Positions 40,945 through 49,300 of a stretch of 64,000 bases of DNA are shown in pieces; within the stretch, counting starts at the first letter, position 1, and every line of letters begins with the position of its first letter. Location: NCBI RefSeq assembly GCF_001953635.1, contig NZ_MEJH01000006.1, forward strand, positions 1,915-65,914. The letters run 5' to 3'. The position numbers and the translations under genes were made by a program. The stretch comes from Alteromonas abrolhosensis (GTDB lineage: Bacteria; Pseudomonadota; Gammaproteobacteria; Enterobacterales; Alteromonadaceae). The notes under the pieces are model-generated. The model saw only the letters and a program-made list of their open reading frames with translations, was not told where the DNA came from and did not search any database.

Positions 40945-41352
40945 TTAGATACCTTCAATCATGTACTCGATTGCAGCTTTAATTTCGTCATCAGAACAGT
41001 TACCGCATGTACCACGAGGAGGCATAGCGTTAATACCATTCAGTGCATTTTGCCATACGCCGTCAAGGCCGCGCTCGTCTAGACGTGGTTGCCAGTCCGC
41101 TGCAACGTGAACTTTAGGTGCACCTAAAACGCCTGCTGAGTGACACGCAACACAAGCAGAGTTGTAAACGTCTTCACCTGACTTCGCACCACCTGCTGCT
41201 CCAGCATTACCTGCCGCCGCTGCACCCGCTACGTGAACCTGACCTACCGGCTTAATACGCTCGGCAATTTCATCGTTACTCATTTCTTGTGCTTGTGCTG
41301 CAAAAACGGTTAGCGCAGTAGCAGCAACAGTTAACCAAGTCTTTAATTTCAC
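40945..41352 (-). CDS. Cytochrome c5-type protein
   Basis: 135 residues with a signal peptide ('TALTVFAAQA'). Heme motif 'CVACH', axial Met in 'INAMPPRGTCGNC', and the extra CxxC pair are diagnostic of cytochrome c5. An Ala/Gly-rich linker (~46-58) may tether the heme domain. A soluble periplasmic electron carrier that likely passes electrons to terminal oxidases or denitrification-type reductases. Stands alone, upstream of the tRNA-Arg on the other strand. Confidence 0.92.
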   Translation of the reverse strand: MKLKTWLTVAATALTVFAAQAQEMSNDEIAERIKPVGQVHVAGAAAAGNAGAAGGAKSGEDVYNSACVACHSAGVLGAPKVHVAADWQPRLDERGLDGVWQNALNGINAMPPRGTCGNCSDDEIKAAIEYMIEGI

Positions 41353-41616
41353 ATCTGTCTCCAGGCAATGATGAATTTGTTTAAAATATAACTGGCCAGA
41401 TTATAACGGTTAATTGGGGCTGAACAACTATTTGAGGCCAATTACCCATAAAAAGTAAGGATTTTTAACACTTGTGCCAAGCCACCTAAAGAGATTTTAA
41501 TAAATGAGTTGAAGCTAACCCACGGCGTAAGTATTATTACGCCCCGTTTGCAGCGTGCATTTAACCGCGTATTTTTCTTTGCAAACGTCACATGGTTATT
41601 ACAACCGTAGCACGAT

Positions 41617-41693
41617 CCGCCCTTAGCTCAGCTGGATAGAGCGCGGCCCTCCGGAGGCCGAGGTCAGAGGTTCGAATCCTCTAGGGCGGGCCA
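41617..41693 (+). tRNA. tRNA-Arg (anticodon CCG)
   Basis: 77-nt cloverleaf. Acceptor 'CCGCCCT' pairs with 'AGGGCGG', D-stem 'GCTC/GAGC', anticodon stem 'CGGCC/GGCCG' around loop 'CTCCGGA', T-arm 'AGAGG-TTCGAAT-CCTCT', and encoded CCA. The loop gives anticodon CCG. tRNA genes are common phage and island integration sites, and a defence island follows downstream. Confidence 0.97.
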
Positions 41694-41846
41694 TTTCTTA
41701 TCTTCTAAAAAATTAACTGCTACCTTCTATTCCGCTACACAGCTATAAGCCCGTTATACGTTACAGACTAAAGCTGTTCAGGTATCTTTGTGGTTATACG
41801 CCGCTTTAGCCAATCGATAGCATTCAAAGGTTAACAAATTAAAAGT

Positions 41847-42476
41847 ATGTCAGTTAAGAATTACCAAAAATATTACGAACCACTAAATGCGGTGCATTCG
41901 GCTGACTTTAATCGCTGTATTTACTGCGGCTGCGAAGCGGCGCGCCAAGACTTTATCCCACCTTTAAAATTCATTCACGACTGGCAAGATGGAAACCTAC
42001 AGGCCGACTTTATTTCTGTGCCTTCATGTAATGAATGCTTTGACCTGTTAAAGAATGAAAACAACGCCACGTTAGAACCTAGAGTTACTGTTTTAAAAAA
42101 GCTGTTAGCCGAAAAGTACAAAAAAGCCATTAGGGTGTTCAACCATTGGAGCGTGGAAGAAATTGAAGAAATGGACGCGGCATTTCAAATAAGCCTAGAA
42201 GGCGGCATGCGTTTGGGGAAAGAAACCTTTTCACGCCTTCAATTTGCAGGGTTCGACTATGAAGTGAATGGGAGTATTACGCGGGTGGCAAAACCTCAGC
42301 GCGAGGTATTCACTGTATTCAATGAAGAATTTAGCAGCTTCAGAGAAGCGCTAGCCTTTGCCAGCGCCACTTACCAAATAAAGAAAAGCCGGCTAAGCCA
42401 GCTTTATTTCGACAATGACGAAAGCTTTGATAGGGCGATTGAGGCTTTTCATGGGTTGGTTGAGGGTAACCCATAA
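41847..42476 (+). CDS. Hypothetical protein with a four-cysteine zinc-finger (HNH-like treble-clef)
   Basis: 209 residues. 'CIYCGCEA' and 'CNECFDLL', 40 residues apart, form a treble-clef pair like that in HNH endonucleases. The usual 'DHxxP' is 'DFIPP', so the catalytic His is missing and nuclease activity is unlikely. The C-terminal ~65 residues ('VAKPQREVFTVFNEEF...LSQLYFDNDESFDRAIEAF') are duplicated as a decayed fragment at ~42940-43130. It is located between the tRNA-Arg and the defence island. Function unknown. Confidence 0.7.
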   Translation: MSVKNYQKYYEPLNAVHSADFNRCIYCGCEAARQDFIPPLKFIHDWQDGNLQADFISVPSCNECFDLLKNENNATLEPRVTVLKKLLAEKYKKAIRVFNHWSVEEIEEMDAAFQISLEGGMRLGKETFSRLQFAGFDYEVNGSITRVAKPQREVFTVFNEEFSSFREALAFASATYQIKKSRLSQLYFDNDESFDRAIEAFHGLVEGNP

Positions 42477-42495
42477 TGCGCTAATTGGTGGTTTT

Positions 42496-42536
42496 GCGCT
42501 CCGGAGTCAGAGGTTCGAACCCTGTCGGGTCTACCA
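42496..42536 (+). pseudogene. tRNA-Arg 3'-end fragment (candidate decayed attachment site)
   Basis: 'ctccgga' then 'gtcagaggttcgaa' match the tRNA-Arg at 41617-41693 exactly, with its 7-nt 'ggccgag' missing between. The acceptor-side sequence ends 'tctacca', with CCA. The 5' half is absent. It cannot fold into a tRNA. A partial tRNA 3' end beside an island is what integrase-mediated insertions leave. Confidence 0.7.
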
Positions 42537-42612
42537 TTTTTTAAGGTTTGACCGTTAATCTCCAAAAGCAAAGTAGTTCAAAGGTCTAGTATGTGTTGCA
42601 AGGGCGCAACCA

Positions 42613-42861
42613 TCATTCTTGCCCGTTTTTTAAGAAGTACAATTCAGAAAAACCCATTTTTACAAATTCGGTATCTCTGAAGTTTCTTACAGTTTTTTTG
42701 TCTTTACTGATAGCGGCAAGTTGCTGTTCAGTTTGCAGGAACTGGGAAAGGTCTATTCCCTCAGCATCGGCTACAGCTTCATGCATATTTTGATGGCGGC
42801 TGTAAGAAAAATTTATCTCCTTTGCCACACCTTTAAACTTATAACGTACTTTATGGGCCAT
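42613..42861 (-). CDS. Small hypothetical protein at the island edge
   Basis: 82 residues, 'MAHKVRYKFKGVAKEINFSY...', with a basic N-terminus and a charged C-terminus, no signal peptide or membrane helix. Not recognised. It has an ATG with a weak 'gag' upstream. It lies between the tRNA fragment and the decayed 3' fragment of the 209-codon gene, so it is accessory DNA. An overlapping plus-strand frame looks less protein-like. Confidence 0.5.
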   Translation of the reverse strand: MAHKVRYKFKGVAKEINFSYSRHQNMHEAVADAEGIDLSQFLQTEQQLAAISKDKKTVRNFRDTEFVKMGFSELYFLKNGQE

Positions 42862-42939
42862 ATTCTACTCAAGTTGGTCGATGTAATTCAAAAAAATGTT
42901 TAACCGCTATTATAAACTCAATTAGCGCTAATAATTACC

Positions 42940-43130
42940 CGTATTAAAAAAGCGGTTGGCAAAACCGCAGCGTGAGGTGTTTAAAGAATTCGAAGGAGAG
43001 TTCAATGGCTATAGAGAAACACTAGCCTTTGCCTGCGCCACCTGCAAGATAAAGAACAGCCGACTAAGCCAGCTTTATTTCGACAACATTAAAAGCTTTG
43101 ATAGGGCAATTGAGGTTTTTAATGGGTTGG
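42940..43130 (+). pseudogene. Diverged 3' fragment of the 209-codon zinc-finger gene
   Basis: In frame, 'AKPQREVFKEFEGEFNGYRE' through 'RLSQLYFDNIKSFDRAIEVF' matches the C-terminal ~60 residues of the gene at 41847-42476. The start is missing, and the original stop is gone, so the frame runs on to 43201. Several substitutions separate the copies, so this is an old or imported duplicate and not a recent one. It ends just before the mcrC-like gene. Confidence 0.75.
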
Positions 43131-43157
43131 TATCAAATATTCAGCAGTTAATTTGCA

Positions 43158-45383
43158 TTATAAAAATTCTAATAAATGATGACCGTCGGGTTTACTTATA
43201 GGGGAGCTAAGTTCACCGTCGTCTTCAATACTGAACAGCCAGTAGCTCTCACTTGAGCGAAGAAAGTTCGATTTTCCTGTCTGCTCGACGGTCAGATCCT
43301 TTCGCATCGCCTTCGATACTGCTTTGACCCGCCATCGCCTTGTCGCAATACGGGGTCGCTTGTCATTGCAAGATCGACTTACTATTACTAAATATTTCAG
43401 TGATCTAATGATTTGTTCTTCAATGTGCTCACGCTGGGTAGCTTCACAACGCATATGAAAGAAATTTGCAGTTCCGTCATGGAATCGTTCGTAGTATCCA
43501 TGCGTCCTAAAATCCTCAGCTCCGGTAACAAGTAAAGTTCGGCTGACATTTCTAAATTGAGTCATTCCATAAGTTGGGATTCGTGGGGGTTCCTCAACGT
43601 AAAAACGATCAACTGAATCATAGTCAGTTGCATAAGAGAAACGTGAGCTATCACCGAATTTTGTCTTGAGAAACTTTTTAAGCCAGTAATGACCTGAATC
43701 CTCAGTCGTCGGAAGTAGTGCGAAAGCTCCGATTCCTATTTCATCTATGGCAGTCTGGTATACATTTTTGACATCTGGGTCTGACTGTTCAAAGTATCCC
43801 GGATACAAAGCGAATGCGCCAAAGACGGGTCTGCTGTATCCATTTTTAGACTTATATACCAGCGAGTCGCGGTACCTGTGCATTTGGTTTATTGCATCAT
43901 CAGGAACGCGGTCGGTATCGTCAGATTTGCTCTCGAGGCGGTACTTGGCATCAAACAGCCAGATAAGCGTTTCACCTGAATCAAATTTTGCTTCTAGGAC
44001 AATATCTGGCCTCTGGTTAACAGTAAGCGTTCTAACCTCACCTTTCGTTTTACCGTAGGTTACTTCGTGAGAAAGGCGGACCGTAATCCCTCTTTTTACC
44101 AGCTTGAACGCGCCGCCAAATCCATCCTTTGTTTGCCATTCCAGCCCTTCCTGTCGTACTGTTGCGCTTTCATGAGATGTAACCTCGAAACCACACTCTT
44201 GCAGTAGCTTTTTAATTTTGAGAAAACACCAGACCTCATAAAGCTCGTCCATGCTTTTTACTGAAAGAAAGGCGCCCTTCCCGAATAAATCCAGATACAT
44301 CTTAAGCTCTTGCCACGTACGGTAGAACCCCGAATATCCAATTCGTTGCTGCAGCACCAGCGACTCTTTTTTCATACCACTGAACGTACTAAGTTCTTTG
44401 AATAACGGAGCTCGGTGTAGTTTGGTTAACGTATCTCTCCAAGTTTGAAGATCGGAGAAAAAGTGAGCTGATAATCCGTAATCTTCACTATCACGGGCTG
44501 CTTCCGCTTTGCGGGTCGTTTTCTCCAACTGAACCAAGAGGTTGATCATTGTGGTGAGCGCATATTTTATAAAGCGGTTTTCAGGTGTATCAACACTCAA
44601 CTTTTTCTTGTTTACAGTATATCTTTTGGTGTACTCCCCAGCAGCAAAATCGCTGGAAATCTTTTGCTCCAAGCGTGATGGAATCTTCCCTTTGATTTTT
44701 TCTGCGCGGAGCTTTTTCTCGTATGAAAGTAATCTGTTATGCGGAGCATTAATGATGAGCTGAGTTTGCTGCCGCAATTCGTTCCATAGACTTTTGAAAT
44801 GAGCCAGCCATAGTAACGGAAAGTCCTTTTGTCTGGAGCGTTGGCGTTCAAAGCTGTGTTCCGTAGGTGCAACTAAAGTATAACGCCATTCATCGTAGTC
44901 AGGTAAAAAATCCCTGAAAATTGCTTCGAAGTCGCTTCGTAGGTCCATTTTAGTCGGCCAGACCGTAAACGATACGGAGACGTCCTGCTGCCCGTCAGTT
45001 GACTGGTAACGCAAGGGAAGAGTGGCTTTGCCTATATGGTTGCGAAAATTTATGGTACCAGAAAGGCTATTTGTGCGATTCTTAACGTGAAAAGCATCTG
45101 CGAATACCGTGTAGTGATGCGCTATTTCAGGCTTTATAGTTTCAACGGACAGATGGTCTTTGAATATAAATTCAAATTCATATTCAGTATTTTCAAAAAA
45201 GAGCGGTTTTTCAAACTGCTCGTCATCTGCTTCCTGCTGCAAAGAGAAATCCTGAGCAGGCAGATCTGCAGGCTGAGATCTTTTAGTTAGTGCGGCTTTT
45301 AATTTTTTTTGTTTTGCGCTGACATCCCTTGTCCATACGATCAGCGTGAAATCCTGCCTATCAACCGTGATAATATCTGGCAC
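43158..45383 (-). CDS. McrC-like DUF2357 protein with PD-(D/E)XK nuclease
   Basis: 741 residues. The N-terminal half is a DUF2357-type region. The C-terminal nuclease domain has 'YEVWCFLKIKKLLQ' (~379), 'QRPDIVLEAKF' (~457) and 'LIWLFDAKYRLES' (~478), which supply the PD...D-x-K residues. Such proteins are the nuclease partners of McrB-like GTPases. It follows the mcrB-like gene by 15 bp and would cut DNA once McrB translocates. With the upstream 5mC methyltransferase, the set matches LlaJI/BsuMI-type restriction and not methyl-dependent McrBC. Confidence 0.85.
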   Translation of the reverse strand: MPDIITVDRQDFTLIVWTRDVSAKQKKLKAALTKRSQPADLPAQDFSLQQEADDEQFEKPLFFENTEYEFEFIFKDHLSVETIKPEIAHHYTVFADAFHVKNRTNSLSGTINFRNHIGKATLPLRYQSTDGQQDVSVSFTVWPTKMDLRSDFEAIFRDFLPDYDEWRYTLVAPTEHSFERQRSRQKDFPLLWLAHFKSLWNELRQQTQLIINAPHNRLLSYEKKLRAEKIKGKIPSRLEQKISSDFAAGEYTKRYTVNKKKLSVDTPENRFIKYALTTMINLLVQLEKTTRKAEAARDSEDYGLSAHFFSDLQTWRDTLTKLHRAPLFKELSTFSGMKKESLVLQQRIGYSGFYRTWQELKMYLDLFGKGAFLSVKSMDELYEVWCFLKIKKLLQECGFEVTSHESATVRQEGLEWQTKDGFGGAFKLVKRGITVRLSHEVTYGKTKGEVRTLTVNQRPDIVLEAKFDSGETLIWLFDAKYRLESKSDDTDRVPDDAINQMHRYRDSLVYKSKNGYSRPVFGAFALYPGYFEQSDPDVKNVYQTAIDEIGIGAFALLPTTEDSGHYWLKKFLKTKFGDSSRFSYATDYDSVDRFYVEEPPRIPTYGMTQFRNVSRTLLVTGAEDFRTHGYYERFHDGTANFFHMRCEATQREHIEEQIIRSLKYLVIVSRSCNDKRPRIATRRWRVKAVSKAMRKDLTVEQTGKSNFLRSSESYWLFSIEDDGELSSPISKPDGHHLLEFL

Positions 45384-45398
45384 GTCTGTATTCTCCCT

Positions 45399-47234
45399 CT
45401 ATGGCCAGAAGCTGGTAAATCCGCTTGTTAGCTTTTGCTTCATCAACTCAATCTTTCTTTTAGAGCGGCATGCAATGTACTCTTTCGATTCTCGCCATAG
45501 ATCAGGACGAACATTATCCCCACTCCATATATCGCAGAGTAAGGTGCTTAACACGTCTTCCAGAGAATCCAGTATATCCCTTGCTTTGTCTGCATCACCT
45601 TCAACTCTTGGGAGTAGTTTCATCATTAGGAAGTCGTCCCAGACAGCTTGCAGTTTGGCTTTGTCAGCCACGTCCCCGTCAAATGACTCCACTGTAAGTA
45701 ACAATTCATTCAGGGCGCGGAATGCAAGTTCAAAAGGCGTTCCTTTCAGTTTTTCATTAACGGCTTTAAGAAAAGAGCGGCTTTCTTTTGCAGCGGCTGT
45801 CGCAGCATTTGAATGTGAAGACAACGGAAAACTAAGCTTCACTGGATATTTCCTTTTAGCCTCTTCATCATCAAAAAAAGCATCAAAATCATTTGGAAAG
45901 AACTCATTAAAATCAAAGCTGATTGCACGATCGATAACCTTGCGGGAAAATCCGTGAGTTGTCTCATCCATATTAACAGTTCCAGCCACAATTAAATTGA
46001 AAGGAATAGGCAACCCTGCTTCCAGAAACAATTCCCACAGCGCAGTATATTCAGCCGCATCCATACCCAGCTCTTTTTTTAGTTTTTCGCCACCCACGCT
46101 CAACTTTCCGTTGTCGAGTAGGGCATCGCAGGAATAACTAAACAAACCATTCTCTTTATGCCATTTTCGAGTTTCTAAAACCGAAAGGTAATCTGAGAAG
46201 TACTGTTCTACTGGCGCAAGATTCATCTCGTCTAAGCACAACCAGTGGGCACGAACTCGGGTCAGAGCATCCTGTTCGCCGGAAACATAAAACGATTTAA
46301 TTCCATCCTGTTCGTAAGTTTCCAATTCAAAGCCGTTATCAACGAGTTCTTTCCAAGCAGAAGCTATAAACTTAAGCACTTCTGTTGAAGAATATTCGGA
46401 ATCGCCAGTTTTGGTAAGGCGAGTTTCGTATCCAAGAAGATCACTTGGCTCATGCCAGTCAGGCCTGACGGAAACCAATTTGTAAGCTCCATGCTTTGCT
46501 TGTTCGCGGACAAACCGGGTTTTACCAGTGCCGGATATGCCTGCTAGCAGAACGAAGGGTTTAGGGAGGTGGGTGAAACTAATATCTTCATCAGGCTGTT
46601 CATGTTTGACTGATTTTTCGACAAGATAGGCATCTCGTAAACTTTGATAAACTTGGGGATGCTTGCATAGGTCATACACAAGTCTTCCGAAGATACTGGA
46701 GGATGCATCTGGTAAATTTATCTCTTTAAGTATCATTGAGCCGAAGCAATCAGTGGAGCCTCTTGGCTTACCTTGATCACTGATAAATTTTTTCGCCCCT
46801 AATCTGTAGGTATTGTCATCCTTATCAATGAATCTAGCGAAAAGCTCTTTATCTTCATTAGATTGGAAATGCCGAGAAGCATTGGTGCTGGAGTTTAGGT
46901 TCTGTAAAACATGGGGGTAATTGCCTAGGATTAATTTTGGAGTTGAGCGCAACTTATCGTAAATTTCAAAATATTTAAAAATCTCGATGGCCAGCTCATA
47001 CATTTCTACGGCATATATAAAATACTGATTCGGAATCAACGCATAATTAGCAGATTTGCCCACTGTTTCCTTATCCGTAATAGCGTATGAAGTATATCTG
47101 TCAAAATCATATCCGATAGCTCTGAAACTGGGCGTCAAAATAGAGATCAACTTGGGAGATAACTTATGGTCAGACAGATCTTTCTTTTTCAAAAATGGTT
47201 TAGTTGTGCTGAAATCCGATAAACGTTTTAACAT
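45399..47234 (-). CDS. McrB-like AAA+ NTPase (restriction motor)
   Basis: 611 residues. After an N-terminal region of ~225 residues without a recognised DNA-binding domain come Walker A 'LLAGISGTGKTRFVREQA' (~231), Walker B 'WLCLDEMNLAPVEQYFSDYL' (~333) and 'AGTVNMDETTHGFSRKVIDR' (~416). The last is at the position of the McrB 'NTxD' signature that gives GTP preference; here it is NMDE. It should form a hexamer that drives the McrC-like nuclease. 12 bp after dcm. Confidence 0.87.
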   Translation of the reverse strand: MLKRLSDFSTTKPFLKKKDLSDHKLSPKLISILTPSFRAIGYDFDRYTSYAITDKETVGKSANYALIPNQYFIYAVEMYELAIEIFKYFEIYDKLRSTPKLILGNYPHVLQNLNSSTNASRHFQSNEDKELFARFIDKDDNTYRLGAKKFISDQGKPRGSTDCFGSMILKEINLPDASSSIFGRLVYDLCKHPQVYQSLRDAYLVEKSVKHEQPDEDISFTHLPKPFVLLAGISGTGKTRFVREQAKHGAYKLVSVRPDWHEPSDLLGYETRLTKTGDSEYSSTEVLKFIASAWKELVDNGFELETYEQDGIKSFYVSGEQDALTRVRAHWLCLDEMNLAPVEQYFSDYLSVLETRKWHKENGLFSYSCDALLDNGKLSVGGEKLKKELGMDAAEYTALWELFLEAGLPIPFNLIVAGTVNMDETTHGFSRKVIDRAISFDFNEFFPNDFDAFFDDEEAKRKYPVKLSFPLSSHSNAATAAAKESRSFLKAVNEKLKGTPFELAFRALNELLLTVESFDGDVADKAKLQAVWDDFLMMKLLPRVEGDADKARDILDSLEDVLSTLLCDIWSGDNVRPDLWRESKEYIACRSKRKIELMKQKLTSGFTSFWP

Positions 47235-47246
47235 TGTAATCCTTTA

Positions 47247-48497
47247 CTACAGTACTTTGGTGATTTGCTTCGCTATTGCATTGATAACATTCACTGTAAC
47301 ACTGTTTCCAAATTGCTTATATGACTGAACCGTGGATGGGTTTAATTTAAACTCATCTGGAAATCCCTGTAATCGCGCAGCTTCTCTGGGACTCAGTTTT
47401 CTTGGATTTTTGCCCAGCTGCTCGATAAGAACTTCACTTCCGTCTTTGTAATATCTGGCAGATATAGTATTAGTATACGGTGACTCTGCCGTAACAAGAC
47501 CATATCCGAAACCTTTACCATTTAGCTTATTCTGAACTTTACGCCTTTGATGACCTGCCCATAGTCGGTCAGAAATTGTGAGCTTTGGCTCCGGCTCTTG
47601 TTCAAGAATATCGCCGACTTTCATTGTTTGCTCAAATGGATCGGGGTAAGTAAAATTTTCAATCTCGCCATCACGCCATAGTACAATATAAATTCGCTGT
47701 CTGTTTTGAGGTATTCCATAATCTATAGACTTTAAAACCATTTCTTTAGCAAGTTTCTGTATTTCTTTCGTACTACCGTGTTCAATAACATCTTTAGGGA
47801 TGTTGCAGCTATACCCTATATTTGTCAGGGTATTAAGGATAACCTTTAGTGTGTGGCCTTTGTCATGACTAATTAAGCCTTTCACATTTTCTAGTAACGC
47901 AAATCTTGGCCTTTTAGTATCCAGAATGTTTGCTATATTGTGAAACAGAGTACCGCGCGTGTCTTCGATGCCTAGTTTCAGGCCTGCATGAGAAAAAGGT
48001 TGGCAAGGGAAGCCTGCCAGAAGTACGTCATGGTCAGGGATTTCATTTGCAGGAACGTGTGTTATGTCGCCAAACGGAACCTCGCCGTGATTGGCCTTAT
48101 AAGTTTGCTGAGCATGTTTATCAAACTCGGAGGAAAAAACGCAGGCTCCGCCGTGTTGCTGAAAGCCTAGTCTCACTCCCCCAATCCCGGCAAACAAGTC
48201 AATAAACCTGAACTCCGGATTCAGGGCTGGTTTGAGCGACAACTGGCTGAATACCACATCATAAAACTGTTCACGGGATTCATATAGCCGCTGTTCTTTG
48301 AGAAGAGATATCACAGAAGTTTTCAGTGCTTCTGGGCTGGAGATATCCGGATTGCAATATAGCTGGCTGTCAGTGGCAATTGCATGTAACCACTGGTCAA
48401 CGACTGCTTCGACATGGCTTTCCTGCGGAAAATGCGGAGTTGCCAGGGGGGTAAGCAGATCTTCTGCCTGATTAAGCGCGTCGTTTTTATTCGTCAT
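47247..48497 (-). CDS. dcm: DNA (cytosine-5) methyltransferase
   Basis: 416 residues. An N-terminal ~90-residue extension precedes motif I 'FIDLFAGIGGVRLGFQQHGG', catalytic motif IV 'GFPCQPFSHAG' (Cys ~163), motif VI 'LLENVKGL', motif VIII 'QNRQRIYIVLW', and motifs IX-X 'LSPREAARLQGFPDEF', 'QFGNSVTVNVINAIAKQ'. All are complete, so an active 5mC enzyme is expected. It heads dcm-mcrB-mcrC and is divergent from vsr. The target site is unknown. Confidence 0.95.
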   Translation of the reverse strand: MTNKNDALNQAEDLLTPLATPHFPQESHVEAVVDQWLHAIATDSQLYCNPDISSPEALKTSVISLLKEQRLYESREQFYDVVFSQLSLKPALNPEFRFIDLFAGIGGVRLGFQQHGGACVFSSEFDKHAQQTYKANHGEVPFGDITHVPANEIPDHDVLLAGFPCQPFSHAGLKLGIEDTRGTLFHNIANILDTKRPRFALLENVKGLISHDKGHTLKVILNTLTNIGYSCNIPKDVIEHGSTKEIQKLAKEMVLKSIDYGIPQNRQRIYIVLWRDGEIENFTYPDPFEQTMKVGDILEQEPEPKLTISDRLWAGHQRRKVQNKLNGKGFGYGLVTAESPYTNTISARYYKDGSEVLIEQLGKNPRKLSPREAARLQGFPDEFKLNPSTVQSYKQFGNSVTVNVINAIAKQITKVL

Positions 48498-48819
48498 ATT
48501 ATTACTACTAAAGCTGTAAGAGTCTGTAATGGTGTAAAGTTGTTTCCGTAATTCAGCGTGCTATGAATACAGATAAAGTCCGGAAAAGCCTCTCGCAGAT
48601 TTTATATAGGGAAGTAAAGGAATACCAGTCTGCATGAGCTGTACGGATATACATATAATCGAGCAGGTTAGCAATTATTTCAATTAAAGCAAACTTAAAT
48701 ATTCCCTGAACTGTTGCAGTCAGGAGGCATGTTCGATGGCTGATCCATGTCTCTGCAGGAAAGTATGTATTTAAAAGCCTCTCGCCCGATTCTGGCTTGA
48801 GCACACAAATAGTCAGGGA
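48498..48819. other. Divergent intergenic region between dcm and vsr
   Basis: 322 bp that must hold the dcm promoter and probably that of vsr. A 96-codon minus-strand frame (48553-48843) overlaps the vsr start and has no family resemblance; I do not annotate it. No clear -10/-35 pair or operator was recognised. C-protein-like boxes were not seen. Confidence 0.4.
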
Positions 48820-49296
48820 GTGCCCAGAGTGACTGATATACATTCCAAAGCAATCCGGTCAAAAAACATGAGTGCGATCCGCGGTTCTAATACCACACCC
48901 GAACTCACTGTTCGCCGGTCACTACATGCTATGGCATTCCGGTTCCGGCTACACTGTAAAAAATTGCCGGGTAAACCGGATATTGTTCTGCCCCGCTACA
49001 AAGCCGTCATATTTGTGAACGGATGCTTCTGGCACAAGCATGACTGTGATGTATTCAGGTTACCTGCTACCCGCAGGGAGTGGTGGAACAGGAAGCTGAC
49101 AGCAAACAGGCTGAGAGATGAAGCTGTGCAGGATAACCTGCGAGAGTTAGGCTGGCGGGTAATGGTTGTATGGGAATGTGGCTTGCAAGGGAGGAAACGC
49201 ATTCCGTCTGATGAAGTGAATAGCTTTCTCCGGAAATGGATCCGAGAAGCACGGAGCAGTTATGCAGAAATACCTGCTCCAGCTTTTTCTGAATGA
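48820..49296 (+). CDS. vsr: Very short patch repair (Vsr) endonuclease
   Basis: 158 residues from a GTG start. It shows 'NMSAIRGSNTTPELTVRRSL' with the metal-binding region, 'LPGKPDIVLPRYKAVIFVNG' with the catalytic Asp, 'CFWHKHDCD' with zinc ligands, and 'GWRVMVVWECGL'. Vsr nicks at T:G mismatches left by deamination of 5mC, so it normally travels with a Dcm-type methyltransferase, here divergently encoded. It converges with the RelE-UvrD gene, whose stop is 4 bp away. Upstream spacing gives 'cagggagt' near the start. Confidence 0.95.
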   Translation: MPRVTDIHSKAIRSKNMSAIRGSNTTPELTVRRSLHAMAFRFRLHCKKLPGKPDIVLPRYKAVIFVNGCFWHKHDCDVFRLPATRREWWNRKLTANRLRDEAVQDNLRELGWRVMVVWECGLQGRKRIPSDEVNSFLRKWIREARSSYAEIPAPAFSE

Positions 49297-49300
49297 AAAT

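Noticed and set aside
41847-42476. An active HNH endonuclease
   Set aside because: The treble-clef cysteines are present but the usual catalytic His position reads DFIPP, so activity cannot be supported.
42496-42536. A second functional tRNA gene
   Set aside because: Only the 3' part is present; there is no D-arm or 5' acceptor strand and the T-stem is imperfect.
48553-48843. A 96-codon minus-strand gene between dcm and vsr
   Set aside because: It overlaps the vsr start and shows no family resemblance or ribosome-binding site; more likely the regulatory gap.
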